Part shown: piece after piece, positions 11,046-20,460 of the stretch | Position numbering within the stretch: the first letter of the stretch is position 1 | Layout: each line of letters opens with the position of its first letter | Origin: Elephas maximus indicus | Lineage: Eukaryota; Chordata; Mammalia; Proboscidea; Elephantidae | DNA length: 64,000 bases | Direction of reading: 5' to 3' | NCBI RefSeq assembly: GCF_024166365.1 | Contig: NC_064830.1 | Span: forward strand, 86,546,721-86,610,720 | Made by a program: the position numbers and the translations under genes | The notes under the pieces: model-generated | Told to the model about the DNA's origin: nothing | Seen by the model: the letters and a program-made list of their open reading frames with translations, nothing else | Database searches by the model: none

Positions 11046-11502
11046 GTATTCGTGCAATCACAGTCCATTTTCCTGAATCCATTATAATGCAGTAGAAATT
11101 ACAGAGATAAGGCTATTAGAGAATTGCAGCCAATGGGCCCACTGATTAGGCACCATTTTACTTCAGGATGGAGGACTGACCTACAAATAACAATTTAGTG
11201 CCTGGAGGTTGCTGAGAATAGTAGCCAATTTGGTTAAAAAGTCATTCAAACCACAGAGGTCTTAGAGCAGCAAGCAGGAATAAAATTCTGATCTGCTGAT
11301 CCAAGGGGAGATTCACTGAATTTAGTTAAGTCATTGGTTAGAGACGTATGACATAAGCTAGAAGAAGCCATCACACTCCAGCCCAGACTCTGGATTTCAA
11401 ATGTTTCAGAGAAGAGAAAAAGTTGTTGGCATGAAAAGGTAGAATTCTAACCCACGTCTATCTGACTATGGAGGCCTTAACTACTGTGATTTACCATATA
11501 GC
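11046..11502. other. Unassigned
   Basis: No gene or repeat family recognised. Confidence 0.35.
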
Positions 11503-11660
11503 CCAAAAACCCATTGCCATCGAGTTGATTCCAACTCATAGTGATCCTGTAGGACAGAGTAGAACTGCCCCATGGGGTTTCCGAGAAGTGGCTGGTGGAT
11601 TTGAACTGCCGACCTTTTGATTGGCAGCCAAGCTCTTGACCACTGAGCCACCAGGGCTGC
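11503..11660 (-). mobile_element. AfroSINE, short form
   Basis: On the plus strand it reads CCCATTGCCATCGAGTTGATT at the tail end, then CCCCATGGGGTTTCCGAG, and ends GAGCCACCAGGGCTGCC, the reverse complement of the head. Low divergence. Confidence 0.93.
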
Positions 11661-11814
11661 CTTTTCATGCCTTTATGTGAAGATCAAGCTCGTTTATTCC
11701 CTCAGATCTCTACAGGATAAACACATAGACCGTCAGCAATTTGGGCTTCCGCTTTAAGACCACTGTATAATTAGTAGGCTATAAAGGTATAGATTTGGCA
11801 TGGGTCTCTTTCCA

Positions 11815-12112
11815 TTTTCTGAGCTTCACCTCTCCACCTGACCTTCTCCTACTCTTCTTTCAAGCCTCATCTGAAAATCACTCTCTCATGGAGGCATTTG
11901 CTGGACCTCTTTAACAGTGAGGTGTACTTGCTTTAAACTGTCTTGGTGTCATATACCATGCCTTTTATAAACTTTATCATCTTTATAACTGATAGATTAT
12001 TACTTATTATCTCTTTGAAAGTAGCAGGGACCAGGGTTCTCTTGCACACTATTGCATTCCCAGGGCCTAGATCAGTGCTGGGCACATAGTAGGTGCTGAA
12101 TTAACATGTAGT
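11815..12112 (+). repeat. L2 LINE 3' end
   Basis: It reads as the ancient L2 3' end: TTCAAGCCTCATCTGAAAATCAC, then ATTCCCAGGGCCTAG..TGCTGGGCACATAGTAGG, then GTGAATGAA. The RTE copy C inserted into its terminal GAATGAAA. Confidence 0.85.
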
Positions 12113-12114
12113 GA

Positions 12115-12892
12115 ATGAAAAAACACATAAACATCGATATCCTAGGCATTAGTGAGCTGAAATGGACTGGTGTTGGCCATTTTGAATCAGACAATCATAT
12201 AGTCTACTATGCTGGGAATGACAACGTGAAGAGGAATGGTGTTGCATTCATTGTCAAAAATAATATTTTGAGAGCTATCTTGAAGTACAACGCTGTCAGT
12301 GATGGGATAACATCCATATGCCTACAAGGAAGACCAGTTAATACTACTATTATTCAAATTTCGGCACCAACCACTAAGGTCAAAGATGAAGAAATAGAAG
12401 ATTTTTATCAGCTTCTGCAGTATGAAATTGACTGAACATGCAGTCAGGATGCACTGATAATTACTGGTGATTGGAATGCAAAAGTTGGAAACAAAGAAGG
12501 ATCAGTAGTTGGAAAATATGGCCTTGGTGGTAGAAACAATGCCAGGGATCAAATGATAGAATTTTGCAAGACCAGCAACTTCTTCATTGCAAATACCTTA
12601 TTTCAACAACATAAACAGTGACTACCCATGGACCTTGCAAGATGGAACACGCAAGAATCAAATTGACTACATCTGTGGAAAGAGATGTTGGAAAAGCTCA
12701 ATATCATCAGTCAGAACAAGACCAGGGACCAACTGTGGAACAGACCATCAATTGCTCATATGCAAGTTCAAGCTGAAACTGAAGAAAATCAGAGCAAGTC
12801 CACGAGAGACAAAATATGACCTTGAGTCTATCCCACCTGAATTTAGAGACCATCTCAAGAATAGATTTGATGCACTGAACACTACTGACTGA
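12115..12892 (+). pseudogene. RTE copy C endonuclease domain, broken
   Basis: Frame 12115-12435 has GISELKWTGVGHFES, the glutamate-bearing EN motif. After a stop, TGDWNAK (about 12463-12483) gives the Asp/Asn motif. Frame 12587-12892 ends with GTDHQLLICKFKLK, holding the Asp-His catalytic pair of the APE fold. All key EN residues are therefore visible, but one stop and one shift interrupt the domain. Confidence 0.88.
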
Positions 12893-14756
12893 AGACCAGA
12901 GCAGTTGTGGAATGACGTCAAGGACATCATACATGAAGAAAGCAAGAGGTCATTGAAAAGACAGGAAAGAAAGAAAAGACCAAGATGGATGTCAGAGGAA
13001 ACTCTGAAACTTGCTCTTGAGTGTCAAGCAGCTAAAGCAAAAGGAAGAATTGATGAAGTAAAAGAAGTGAACAGAAGATTTCAAAGGGCCTCTTGTTGCA
13101 ATAGTGAAGGATTCCATGGGGAAAATATTAAATGATGCAGGAAGCATCAAAAGAAGATGGAAGGAATACACAGAGTCATTATACCAAAAAGAATTAGTTG
13201 ATATTCAACCATTTCAAGAGGTGGCATATGATCAGGAACTGATGGTACTGAAGGAAGAAGTCCAAGCTGCTCTGAAGGCACTGGTGAAAAACAAGGCTCC
13301 AGGAATTGTTGGAATATCAACTGAGATGTTTCAACAAACGGATGCAGTGCTGGAGGTGCTCACAGGTCTATGCCAAGAAACACGGAAGACGGCTTCCTGG
13401 CCAACTCACTGGAAGAGATCCATATTTATGCCTATTCCCAAGAAAGGTAATCCAACTGAATTCAGAAATTATTGAACAATATCATTAATATCACATGCAA
13501 GCAAAATTTTGCTGAAGATCATTCAAAAGTGCCTGCAGCAATATATAGACAGGGAACTGCCAGAAATTCAAGCCAGATTCAGAAGAGGATGTGGAACCAG
13601 GGATATCATTGCTGATGTCAGATGGATCCTGGCTGAAAGCAGAGAATACCAGAAGGATGTTTACCTGTGTTTTACTAACTATGCAAAAGCATTTGACTGT
13701 GTGGACCATAACAAATTATGGATAACATTGCAAAGAATGGGAATTCCAGAATATTTAATTGTGCTCATGAGGAACCTTTACATAAATCAAGAGGCAGTTG
13801 TTTGGACAGAACAAGGGGATACCGATTGGTTTAAAGTCAGGAAAGGTGTGTGTCAGGGTTGCATTCTTTCGCCATACCTATTCAAACTGTATGCTGAGCA
13901 AATAATCCGGAAGCTAGACTATATGAACAAGAACTGGGCATCAGGATTGGAGGAAGACTCATTAACAACTTGCGTTATGCAGATGACACAATCTTGCTTG
14001 CTGAAAGTGAAGAGGACTTGAAGCACTTACTAATGAAGATCAGAGACCATAGCCTTCAGTATGGACTGCACCTCAATATAAAGAAAACAAAAATCCTCAT
14101 AACTGGACCAATTAGCAACATCATGGTAAATGGAGAAAAGATTAAAGTTGTCAAGGATTTCATTTTTCTTGGCTCCACAATCAACACCCATGGAAGCAGC
14201 AGTCAAGAAATCAAACGACGCATTGCATTGGGTAAATCTGCTGCAAAAGACCTCTTTAAAGTGTTGAAAAGCAAAGATGTCGCCTTGAAGACTAAGGTGC
14301 ACCTGACTCAAGCCATGGTATTTTCAATCACATCATATGCATGTGAAAGCTGAACAATGAATAAGGAAGACCGAAGAAGAATTGACACCTTTGAATTGTG
14401 GTGTTGGCAAAGAATATTGAATATATCATGGACTGCCCAAAGAAAGAACAAATCTGTCTTGGAAGAAGTACAGCCAGAATGCTCCTTAGAAGCAAGGATG
14501 GCGAGGCTGTGTCTTACATACTTTGGACATGTTGTCAGAAGGGATCAGTCCCTGGAGAAGGACATCATACTTGGCAAAGTACAGGGTTAGCGGAAAAGAG
14601 GAAGACCCTCAACGAGGTGGTTTGACAGAGTGGCTGCAACAGTGAGCTCAAGCATAACAACGATTGTAAGGTTGGTGCAGGTCCGGGCAGTGTTTCGTTC
14701 TGTTGTGCATAGGGTCGCCATGGGCTGGAACTCACTCAACGGCACCTAACAACAAC
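12121..14756 (+). mobile_element. RTE-clade LINE copy C, 5'-truncated, with target-site duplication
   Basis: This 2.6-kb copy begins inside the EN coding start and runs to GGCACCTAACAACAAC. GAATGAAA flanks it on both sides (12113-12120 and 14757-14764), the duplication expected from target-primed reverse transcription. It is the best preserved RTE here: long open pieces cover EN, linker, RT and C-terminus, separated by a few stops and shifts. One stop at about 12433-12435 lies in EN, and another at about 12890-12892 is TGA where related copies have CGA, a CpG-type change. It is not functional. Confidence 0.95.
13104..14353 (+). pseudogene. RTE copy C reverse transcriptase domain, broken
   Basis: Open pieces are 13104-13475 (linker and first RT motifs, ending PIPKKGNPTEFRNY), 13509-14021 (motifs through KGVCQGCILSPYL) and 13970-14353 (LRYADDTILLAES). 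YADD is intact. The first catalytic aspartate motif, expected as an Asp-Tyr-Ala-Lys stretch, reads TNYAKAFD, so the first Asp is Asn here. A one-base shift lies around 13950 and a stop near 13476. A C-terminal piece follows at 14357-14590. Confidence 0.88.
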
Positions 14757-14794
14757 GAATGAAAGAACAAGTGAGTGAGTGACTAGAGAGCAAG

Positions 14795-14875
14795 TGAGTG
14801 GCAGAACTAGGTATAGAATCTGAGTCTCCTGATTTCCAGGGTCAGGAGACTCTTTCCATCCACTGGAATCATTTT
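14795..14875 (-). repeat. MIR-like fragment
   Basis: GTGGCAGAACTAGGTATAG..GAGTCTCCTGATTTCCAG resembles the reverse complement of part of MIR. It is short and diverged. The rest of 14765-15074 is unassigned. Confidence 0.5.
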
Positions 14876-15074
14876 TAGCACCTCAAGCCCTTCTTGGGGA
14901 TGTCATCTTTACTCCTTTCCATGTGAAAGTTTTCCCTTTCCTAATACTTTTACAGGCAAGTTTCTCAAGTATTTATTGCCACATTGTGCCATGCCCTATG
15001 CTTGGACTGAGGAACAAGAGATATAATCATCATTCTTGAAGTGCTGATTGTCTAACAGGAAAAGGTAGGATATA

Positions 15075-15320
15075 GACTTTAGAGCCAGAGTGCCTGGGTT
15101 CACATCTCAAGCTCTCTAATGTCCCAGCAATCAGATCTTGGGCAAGCTGCTGCTCTCTGCCTTAGTCTACTTATCTGTAAAGAAGAGATAACAACAGTAT
15201 GTGTCTCATAGAGTTGTTATGAGGATTAAACGGTCAATATTTGTAAAGCATGTTGAATAATGTCTGGCTCACAGTAAAAGCTATGTAAGTTTATGGTAAT
15301 GCAATTATTATTGTTCTGTT
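15075..15320 (+). repeat. MIR SINE
   Basis: Near full-length MIR in plus orientation: AGAGTGCCTGGGTTCACATC, then CTTGGGCAAGCTGCT, TCTGTAAAGAAGAGATAACA and GTTGTTATGAGGATTAAA. Confidence 0.88.
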
Positions 15321-15442
15321 TGTTAGTTCTTTTGTTTTCACAAACAAGTCACAAATAAAAGCCTAATTCTGGGAAGGTGCTTTTTCTCTAGTACCATTTT
15401 CTTACCTTTTCTTGAGTGGTTAAAGAAAGGAGCTTCTGAAAA

Positions 15443-15505
15443 CCAGTAATGAATTGCCATTGAGTTGGTTCCAACTCGTGGTGACTCCAAGTGTGTCATA
15501 AGAGA
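15443..15505 (-). mobile_element. AfroSINE tail fragment
   Basis: Only the RTE-like tail is recognisable: GAATTGCCATTGAGTTGG..CAACTCGTGGTGACTCC, followed by GTGTGTCA as in the type-2 AfroSINEs. Confidence 0.7.
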
Positions 15506-15609
15506 AATAGTGATGAACCTGACTTCCCTCCTTTGGGTTAGTTAGGAAGGATAAGAGACTCGCAAAATGGATTAAAGGCCAGAAGAGGGTAAAAATACAA
15601 AATGCTTTT

Positions 15610-15765
15610 TCCTGGGCATCTTATATCAATGGAATCATACAACATACGGGCACTTTTGTATCTGCCTTCTTTTACTTAGCGATATGCTTTCAAGGTTCAT
15701 CCGTGTTGTAGCAGGTATCAGTATTTTGTTTCCTTTTTATTGCTGAAGGATATTTGGTTGTATGG
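15610..15765 (-). repeat. Old L1 ORF2 end fragment
   Basis: TTTCAAGGTTCATCCGTGTTG and TTTTTATTGCTGAAGGATATT read as reverse-strand L1 ORF2 C-terminal coding sequence. Diverged and short. Confidence 0.7.
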
Positions 15766-15955
15766 CTACACCATGGGGGTGGCGGGTGAATGAGGATTAA
15801 CTCTGATGGGCATGAGGGGTGTCACCAGGGTGATGAAAATGTTCTAAAACGGCAACTGATGGTTGCACAGTCTTGTCCATGTACTAAAACTTATTCAATT
15901 ATACACTTAAATAGCTGAATTGTACCTCAATAAAATTGTTAGTAAGGGAACTCAG
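15766..15955 (+). repeat. Old L1 3' end fragment
   Basis: GGTGATGAAAATGTTCTAAAA, GATGGTTGCACAGTC and GAATTGTACCTCAATAAAA match the 3' end of old mammalian L1 in plus orientation, opposite to the neighbouring L1 piece. Confidence 0.75.
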
Positions 15956-16017
15956 AAGGGGGAAAAAAATTCTAGGTTTGAATTTTTAAAAAAGCTGCCT
16001 GGAAAAGATGTCATATA

Positions 16018-16228
16018 CGATACGAATACCGGCTGCTGTTGAGTAGATTGGGACTCGTGGGAACCCCATGTGTGTCAGAGTAGAACTCTGCTCCTTAGGG
16101 TTTTCAGTGGCTGGCTTTTCAGAAGTAGATTGCCAAGCCTTTCTTCCAAGGCACCTCTGGGTGGATTCGAAACTCCAACTTGCAGCTAGCAGTTAAGCAC
16201 TTCAACCGTTTGCACCACCCAAGGAGAT
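16018..16228 (-). mobile_element. AfroSINE type 2 (long, GTGTGTCAGAG form)
   Basis: The type-2 form carries CCATGTGTGTCAGAGTAGAAC, AGAAGTAGATTGCCAAGCC and CACCTCTGGGTGGATTCGA, and ends CACCACCCAAGGAGATTCC. It has a tRNA-like head and RTE-like tail but a body different from the short form. Confidence 0.85.
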
Positions 16229-16284
16229 TCCTTATGAATGATAGGTCTGGGGAATGAATTGGCCTGAATGTCAGATAATGTCTA

Positions 16285-16510
16285 AGAACACTGCCATGAC
16301 TCCTTCACAAAATATCTCGTTTAATTCCCTGGGCAATTCCATTTTACAAATGAGGTGGCCAAGGCCCAGATATCAAGTGTCTTGCTTAAGGCCACTCAAC
16401 TAGCATGTCGTGGAACATAGGGTGGAGGGCGCATCTCTCTGGCATCAAAGCCCATGCCAGTAACCACTGTAGCATCCTGCCTCTGGCCCCTGTTCCTAAC
16501 TCTCGGGGCA
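16285..16510 (-). repeat. MIR-like fragment
   Basis: CAATTCCATTTTACAAATGAGGTGG and a CTTGCTTAAGGCCACTCAACTAGC block resemble reverse-strand MIR. The distal part past 16430 is uncertain. Confidence 0.6.
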
Positions 16511-16805
16511 TTCGAGGATGCAGTGGTTTTTGCCAGCAATCTATCATAATCTGATTTGCTGAAAGACGACCTACTGAATTCAAACCTCACAGCAAAGCAA
16601 CATAATAGAAACACTCCCCTAATACTGAGCCTACTTAAGTTAAGGCAAATGAATTACTCAGATAGGGAATTAGAATCGCGCTCTCAAAGCGCACGGAAGC
16701 TGGAGGATACACTGTGCTGTAACATCGATTTCAATTACGTCTCAGCCTTCAGCACGATGACGTGACGTTATGCTCCCCCCGTCAGTGACTGCTGAGGCAC
16801 TCTCA
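16511..16805. promoter_or_regulatory. CpG-retaining block with CRE-like sites
   Basis: Non-repetitive by eye, with more CpG than the surroundings (AATCGCGCTC, AGCGCACGG, AACATCGAT). Two overlapping TGACGT hexamers lie at 16758-16763 and 16763-16768, the core of CREB/ATF sites. A TACGTC lies at 16737-16742. This suggests an enhancer or conserved element, but no function is shown. Confidence 0.35.
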
Positions 16806-17004
16806 CTTTTATTTCTCTTGTTAAATATGAGCTTTGCTGTGCTCCATCGATCTATGCAAATATTCTGCCTTTTACAACTTTGATAATCTTTGTGTAATCG
16901 GCGGCAGTGATTGGACTCCTAGAATGTGGCTGAATTTCCAACATCGCTGAGATGAGCAAAGAATGGGGAATCCTACACTTATGAAAGCCCCCTAAACGGA
17001 GAAA
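16806..17004. repeat. Unassigned duplicated sequence, copy 1
   Basis: About 200 bp that recurs at 18068-18446 with roughly 80-85% identity by eye. It contains the octamer ATGCAAAT (16854-16861), kept in both copies, the core of POU/Oct sites. This copy keeps CpGs that are TG or CA in copy 2. I do not recognise the family. It could be an old interspersed repeat or a local duplication. Confidence 0.7.
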
Positions 17005-17344
17005 GCTCTGTTCTCTAGTTAAAGCTGACCTTTTCTCTCAGATTTGAAAGGTTATGTCCTAATAAGTTTGGATGCTGTAACGGAAAGAAGGTGGTTCTTT
17101 TAAATGGAAGCAGGCTGTAAAAGTCACAGCTCTCTGCCCCCTTAGAGTCCATCACTGCTGTGGGGTTATTATCTTATTCACGAAAATAAAGATGAAGGGA
17201 CACTCATCTGTTTAGAAAAATTACTCCGGCCTGGGAAAACACACGCACACATATACATATAACCTTGGGATCCACAAGTTTATGCTACTTTTGTATAATA
17301 ACTTTCAGTCTTTTTTTATCTTCTGACAAAGGTAAAGGGAAGAG
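17005..17344. other. Unassigned
   Basis: No gene or repeat recognised beyond a short CACACGCACACATATACATATA tract near 17241. Confidence 0.35.
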
Positions 17345-17545
17345 GGTTAGGGCTGAATTTTTATCCCAACTCTGCCACTTGCTAGCTGGATGACCTTGGG
17401 CAAACGAACGTCTCTGTGCTTTAGTTTGCTCATATTTAAAATAGGGGAAAAGAAAATAATCTACATTATACAATTGTTAAGAGGGTATATTAATTAATTT
17501 GTAAAATGCCTAGAACCATGAGCAAATTAAGTAAAGTTTTACACG
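17345..17545 (+). repeat. MIR SINE
   Basis: AACTCTGCCACTTGCTAGCTGG, GATGACCTTGGGCAAACGAA, AATAGGGGAAAAGAAAATAAT and CCTAGAACCATGAGC match MIR core and 3' half in plus orientation. Confidence 0.88.
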
Positions 17546-17889
17546 TTTGTCAACCAAACTAAATAAAAACAGAAAAACAAGACAGAAAGCTTCTTGCTGT
17601 GGTACTTGGTATATTTAGATTAAGCTCTGAAAAGTATAACCTTGAAAAGAAGAGACCTGCATAACAAGGGTGTCCTCTGGGCCTGAGTGACCCAGAGGCT
17701 ACATTGCTAAAGGGGCCACAAGCCACAGGATCCCCAACAGTTGGAATTCTGCTACAATACCCAACCAAGTCAAACATCAGTGTCCCATTGTGGGCAGATT
17801 CTTGTTCTTCTTTGTAATGATGTGAAGGGAGTTAGCTAGTGATTTTTTTTTTTTAACCACAGCAATATTTTTAAGATAAAAAAGAAAAA
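17546..17889. other. Unassigned with poly(T)
   Basis: No gene or family recognised. T- and A-rich tracts run around 17840-17890. Confidence 0.35.
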
Positions 17890-18065
17890 AAATTAAAAGT
17901 TCAACAATTAAGAGACTACTGAAAATAATTAAATCATATTCATTTCAGAGAAGTAGTTAAAATGATAATATAGCCCAAACATTGCTGTGGAAACACGTTA
18001 ATGATACAATGCTATGATTCCATTAAAAAATATTTGGGAAAAGGTATGGATGGATATATGGCAGA
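17890..18065 (+). repeat. Old L1 3' fragment
   Basis: GAAAATAATTAAATCATATTC..AATGATACAATGCTATGATTCC resembles the last ORF2/3'UTR part of old L1 in plus orientation. Very diverged. Confidence 0.5.
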
Positions 18066-18067
18066 TT

Positions 18068-18446
18068 ATAGTTTTATTTAAATATAAGCTTCGTGTACTC
18101 CATCTGGAAACCCCAGTGGCGTAGTGGTTAAGAGCTATGGCTGCTAGCCAAAAGGTCGGGAGTTCGAATCCATAAGGTGCTCCTTGGAAACCCTATGGGG
18201 CAGTTCTAGTCTGCCCTGTAGGGTTGCTATGAGTTGGAATCCACTCAAAGGCAATGGGTTTGGTTTTTTTAATGGGTGCTCCATTGATCTATGCAAATAT
18301 TCTGCCGTTTACAACCTAGATAATCTTTGTGTAATCTGTGGGAGTAATTGAATTCTTACAAACATGGCTGAATTTTCAACATCACCAAGATGAAAAACGA
18401 ATGGGAAATCCTACACTATGAAAGCCTCCCAAAAGGAGAAACTTCG
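18068..18446. repeat. Unassigned duplicated sequence, copy 2, split by a SINE
   Basis: The same unit as 16806-17004. The left part (18068-18103) and right part (18276-18446) are separated by an AfroSINE. The octamer ATGCAAAT is at 18291-18298. Several copy 1 CpGs have become TG or CA here. Confidence 0.7.
18104..18275 (+). mobile_element. AfroSINE, short form, inside the duplicated sequence
   Basis: It starts GGAAACCCCAGTGGCGTAGTGG and ends AAGGCAATGGGTTTGG and a T-run. It is flanked by GTACTCCAT (18095-18103) and GTGCTCCAT (18276-18284), a 9-bp target duplication with one mismatch. Confidence 0.93.
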
Positions 18447-18612
18447 GAGCCCTGGTGGCTCAGTGGTTAAGAGCTCAGCTACTAACCAAAAGTTTGGCAG
18501 TTTGAATCTACCAGCTGCTCCTGCTTGTTGGAAATCCTATGGGGCAGCTCTACTTTGTCCTGTAGGGTCACTATGAGTTGAATTGGCTGGATGGCAACGG
18601 TTTTTCTTTTTT
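18446..18612 (+). mobile_element. AfroSINE, short form
   Basis: GGAGCCCTGGTGGCTCAGTGG head, CTAACCAAAAGTTTGGCAG, and GATGGCAACGG tail plus T-rich end. It abuts the right edge of the duplicated unit. Confidence 0.92.
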
Positions 18613-18852
18613 AGTTTATACTTTTATTTAGGTTGTCAGATTATGGATTTTCCTTTTTTTTTTTTGCTTTCTTTGATACTTTTTTCCTCTTTTGTATATT
18701 TGTTTATTGTTTCCCCCATCATGACTTCATCTTCACCTAAAAGCCCCTATCTCTTTTAAGTTCATGACAACTGTTATGCCACCCTCTCCACTTCTACCCC
18801 CATTGCTCTCTGGCCTTTAGATATTCCCTATAATGAATAAAAACTAAAACGA
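18613..18852. other. Unassigned
   Basis: T-rich and then C/T-rich DNA with no family recognised. It may be an old L1 3' part. Confidence 0.3.
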
Positions 18853-19507
18853 TGTCTTAGTTTCCTAGTCACTGCTATAACAGAAATGCTACAAATGGCT
18901 GGTTTTAAAGGAATGAATTTTCTCACAGTTTAGGATGCTAGAAGTCTAAATTCAGAGCATAGATTCTTGTCTATTGCAACTTCTGATAACTGGCAATCCT
19001 TGAAGTTCCTGGGCTTGTAGATTTTTCTGCCTTCATAATCAGATGGCATCCGTCTTCCCTGTTATGCGTATGTCTATATCTATTCTGCTCTTTTTTAACT
19101 CAGAAATGATTAGGTTTAAGATCCACCCTACAATGGTATGATTTCAACTGATTGATTGATTATATCACATTAGATTGCGTTGCAGAAAGTGATTACATCA
19201 CGTGCAAGGTAATTCATTACATTACATTGCATTACATCCAAATCCATTGTTGTGGAGTCAATTCTGACCCATAGCAACCCTATAAGACAGAGTAGAACTG
19301 CCCCATTGGGTTTCCAAGGCTGTAATTTTTACAGAGGTAGACTGCTACATCTTTCTTTCGAAGATTGGCCGGTGGGTTCAAACCACTGACCTTTTGGTTG
19401 GCAGAGAAATATTTAACCACTGTGCTATCAGGGCTCCTTATGCACAGGTATAGGGGTTATAATTACCACACTTATTTTGGGGGGACACAATTCAATTCAT
19501 AATAGCA
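18853..19507 (-). mobile_element. MaLR-like solo LTR, with nested SINE
   Basis: On the plus strand it begins TGTCTTAGTTTCCTAG, carries TTTTCTCACAGTTTAGGATGC, and ends GGGGGGACACAATTCAATTC, the reverse of the MLT1-type LTR layout. No internal retroviral coding is seen. The 44757-45250 LTR is the same type. An AfroSINE sits inside, so this LTR is older than that SINE. Confidence 0.8.
19238..19437 (-). mobile_element. AfroSINE, long form, nested in LTR
   Basis: AATCCATTGTTGTGGAGTCAATT tail, CTGTAATTTTTACAGAGG middle, CTATCAGGGCTCC head on the plus strand. Confidence 0.9.
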
Positions 19508-19839
19508 ACTCAGCCACAGTCTTTCAGCTCCACACCAATTACTACCATCATTCTGGGTACTTCAACATGCCAAGGAGATCCGCAGCTAACATCCTGGCCT
19601 CACAAAGCTTTGGCTTCCTGGGTGTCTTCACCTCAGGCAGCTCCATCATGCAGGGCCACTCCCTGCACTGTCACCACTAGAAATAGCTACTTGATGAAGT
19701 CACTAATTCAAACCCTTCACACTGACCACCACCTTCCGTCCCTCCAACTAAGGGCTGTCTCTGCTTGGATGTCTCACAGACGCTTACAACTCAAAGTTAC
19801 AGAAACTGAGGAGTCAGATACACACCCATGGATTTAAAC
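19508..19839. other. Unassigned, downstream of the histone gene
   Basis: Moderate GC, no gene recognised. Plus-strand open frames of 67 and 75 codons overlap here without recognisable domains. Confidence 0.35.
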
Positions 19840-19845
19840 TTTAAT
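19840..19845 (-). promoter_or_regulatory. Candidate poly(A) signal ATTAAA of the histone gene
   Basis: The minus strand reads ATTAAA about 120 nt after the H2A stop codon. No canonical histone stem-loop was recognised downstream, which fits variant histones with polyadenylated messages. This is the common AATAAA variant. Support is positional only. Confidence 0.45.
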
Positions 19846-19964
19846 CAAATTTGTCAATGGACAACACTCTGGATCCTGCAGCTGTGAGAAGTTTTGGTTC
19901 TGACTTGAGGCTTCTAGGACTCCTGGCAGGCTCTGGAACCCAGGTATCATTAGTTCTTCCTGCT

Positions 19965-20303
19965 TCAGGGCATCTTATTGACCTGAGAGATGCTTGCATT
20001 CCTGAACAGGCGGCTGAGCTCAGGGTGATTGCACACGGCCATGTCCACATCTTGCGGGGTGATACGTTTTCTGCAGTCATTGCGGGCTTCGTTGTCTGCC
20101 AGCTCCAGGATGCTGGATATCAGGTACTCAAGAATGGCAGCGAGGAAATCAGGTGTAGATGAAGACAGGCGGTGGGAGTAGTGGCCCTCTCTCAGAAGGT
20201 GGTTCATGCAACTCTTGGGGAACCGCAGCCTAGCTTGTGCACAGCGAGAGTTAACCCGCTTCCTACGCCTATGGCAGTTCCGATGTCTTCTTTTCCCTGT
20301 CAT
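19965..20303 (-). CDS. Short histone H2A variant (H2A.B/H2A.L type), intact
   Basis: A 112-codon intronless frame codes a core histone that would pair with H2B in nucleosomes. Residues 1-20 are Arg-rich (10 Lys/Arg). The histone fold runs about 25-100: alpha1 FPKSCMNHLLREG, loop RLSSST, alpha2 DFLAAILEYLISSILELAD, loop CRKRITP, alpha3 from QDVDMAV. The C-terminus stops at 112, without the docking tail of canonical H2A (about 130 residues). Of the acidic patch, Glu59, Glu67 and Glu95 remain, but the positions of E61, D90 and E91 are Ser64, His93 and Pro94. Five cysteines (10, 21, 32, 77, 91) are unusual for H2A. The start has A at -3. In eutherians these short variants are X-linked and testis-specific and make loose nucleosomes. 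Which subfamily (H2A.B, L, P or Q) is unsettled, so no symbol is given. Confidence 0.87.
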   Translation of the reverse strand: MTGKRRHRNCHRRRKRVNSRCAQARLRFPKSCMNHLLREGHYSHRLSSSTPDFLAAILEYLISSILELADNEARNDCRKRITPQDVDMAVCNHPELSRLFRNASISQVNKMP

Positions 20304-20326
20304 GGTGTTAGGTAAGTTTCTCTCTG

Positions 20327-20460
20327 ATTGGCCCAGCTCAATTCTCCATTTGGCCCAGGTCTCTAAAGATACCAGTGCTCAGTCCTGCCCACTGTATCCC
20401 CATGCTCCAGTCTCCTATTGGTCAGGGAGTAGCCTTTGTGACACCTAGACAAGTCATTGG
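20327..20460 (-). promoter_or_regulatory. Candidate H2A promoter with three CCAAT boxes
   Basis: The minus strand has CCAAT at 20331-20327 (GGCCAATCAG context), 20421-20417 (GACCAATAGG context) and 20460-20456. They lie about 25 to 155 nt upstream of the ATG. NF-Y binds such boxes in many histone promoters. No convincing TATA box is seen. The first box is so near the ATG that transcription may start close to it or the box may be unused. Confidence 0.5.

Noticed and set aside
18853..19507. Provirus with genes
   Set aside because: Only LTRs (solo) are seen here and at 41633, 44757, 47128 and 56273. No gag, pol or env text lies next to them.
19851..20162. 103-codon plus-strand frame
   Set aside because: It is the exact antisense of the H2A variant gene and shows no domain of its own.
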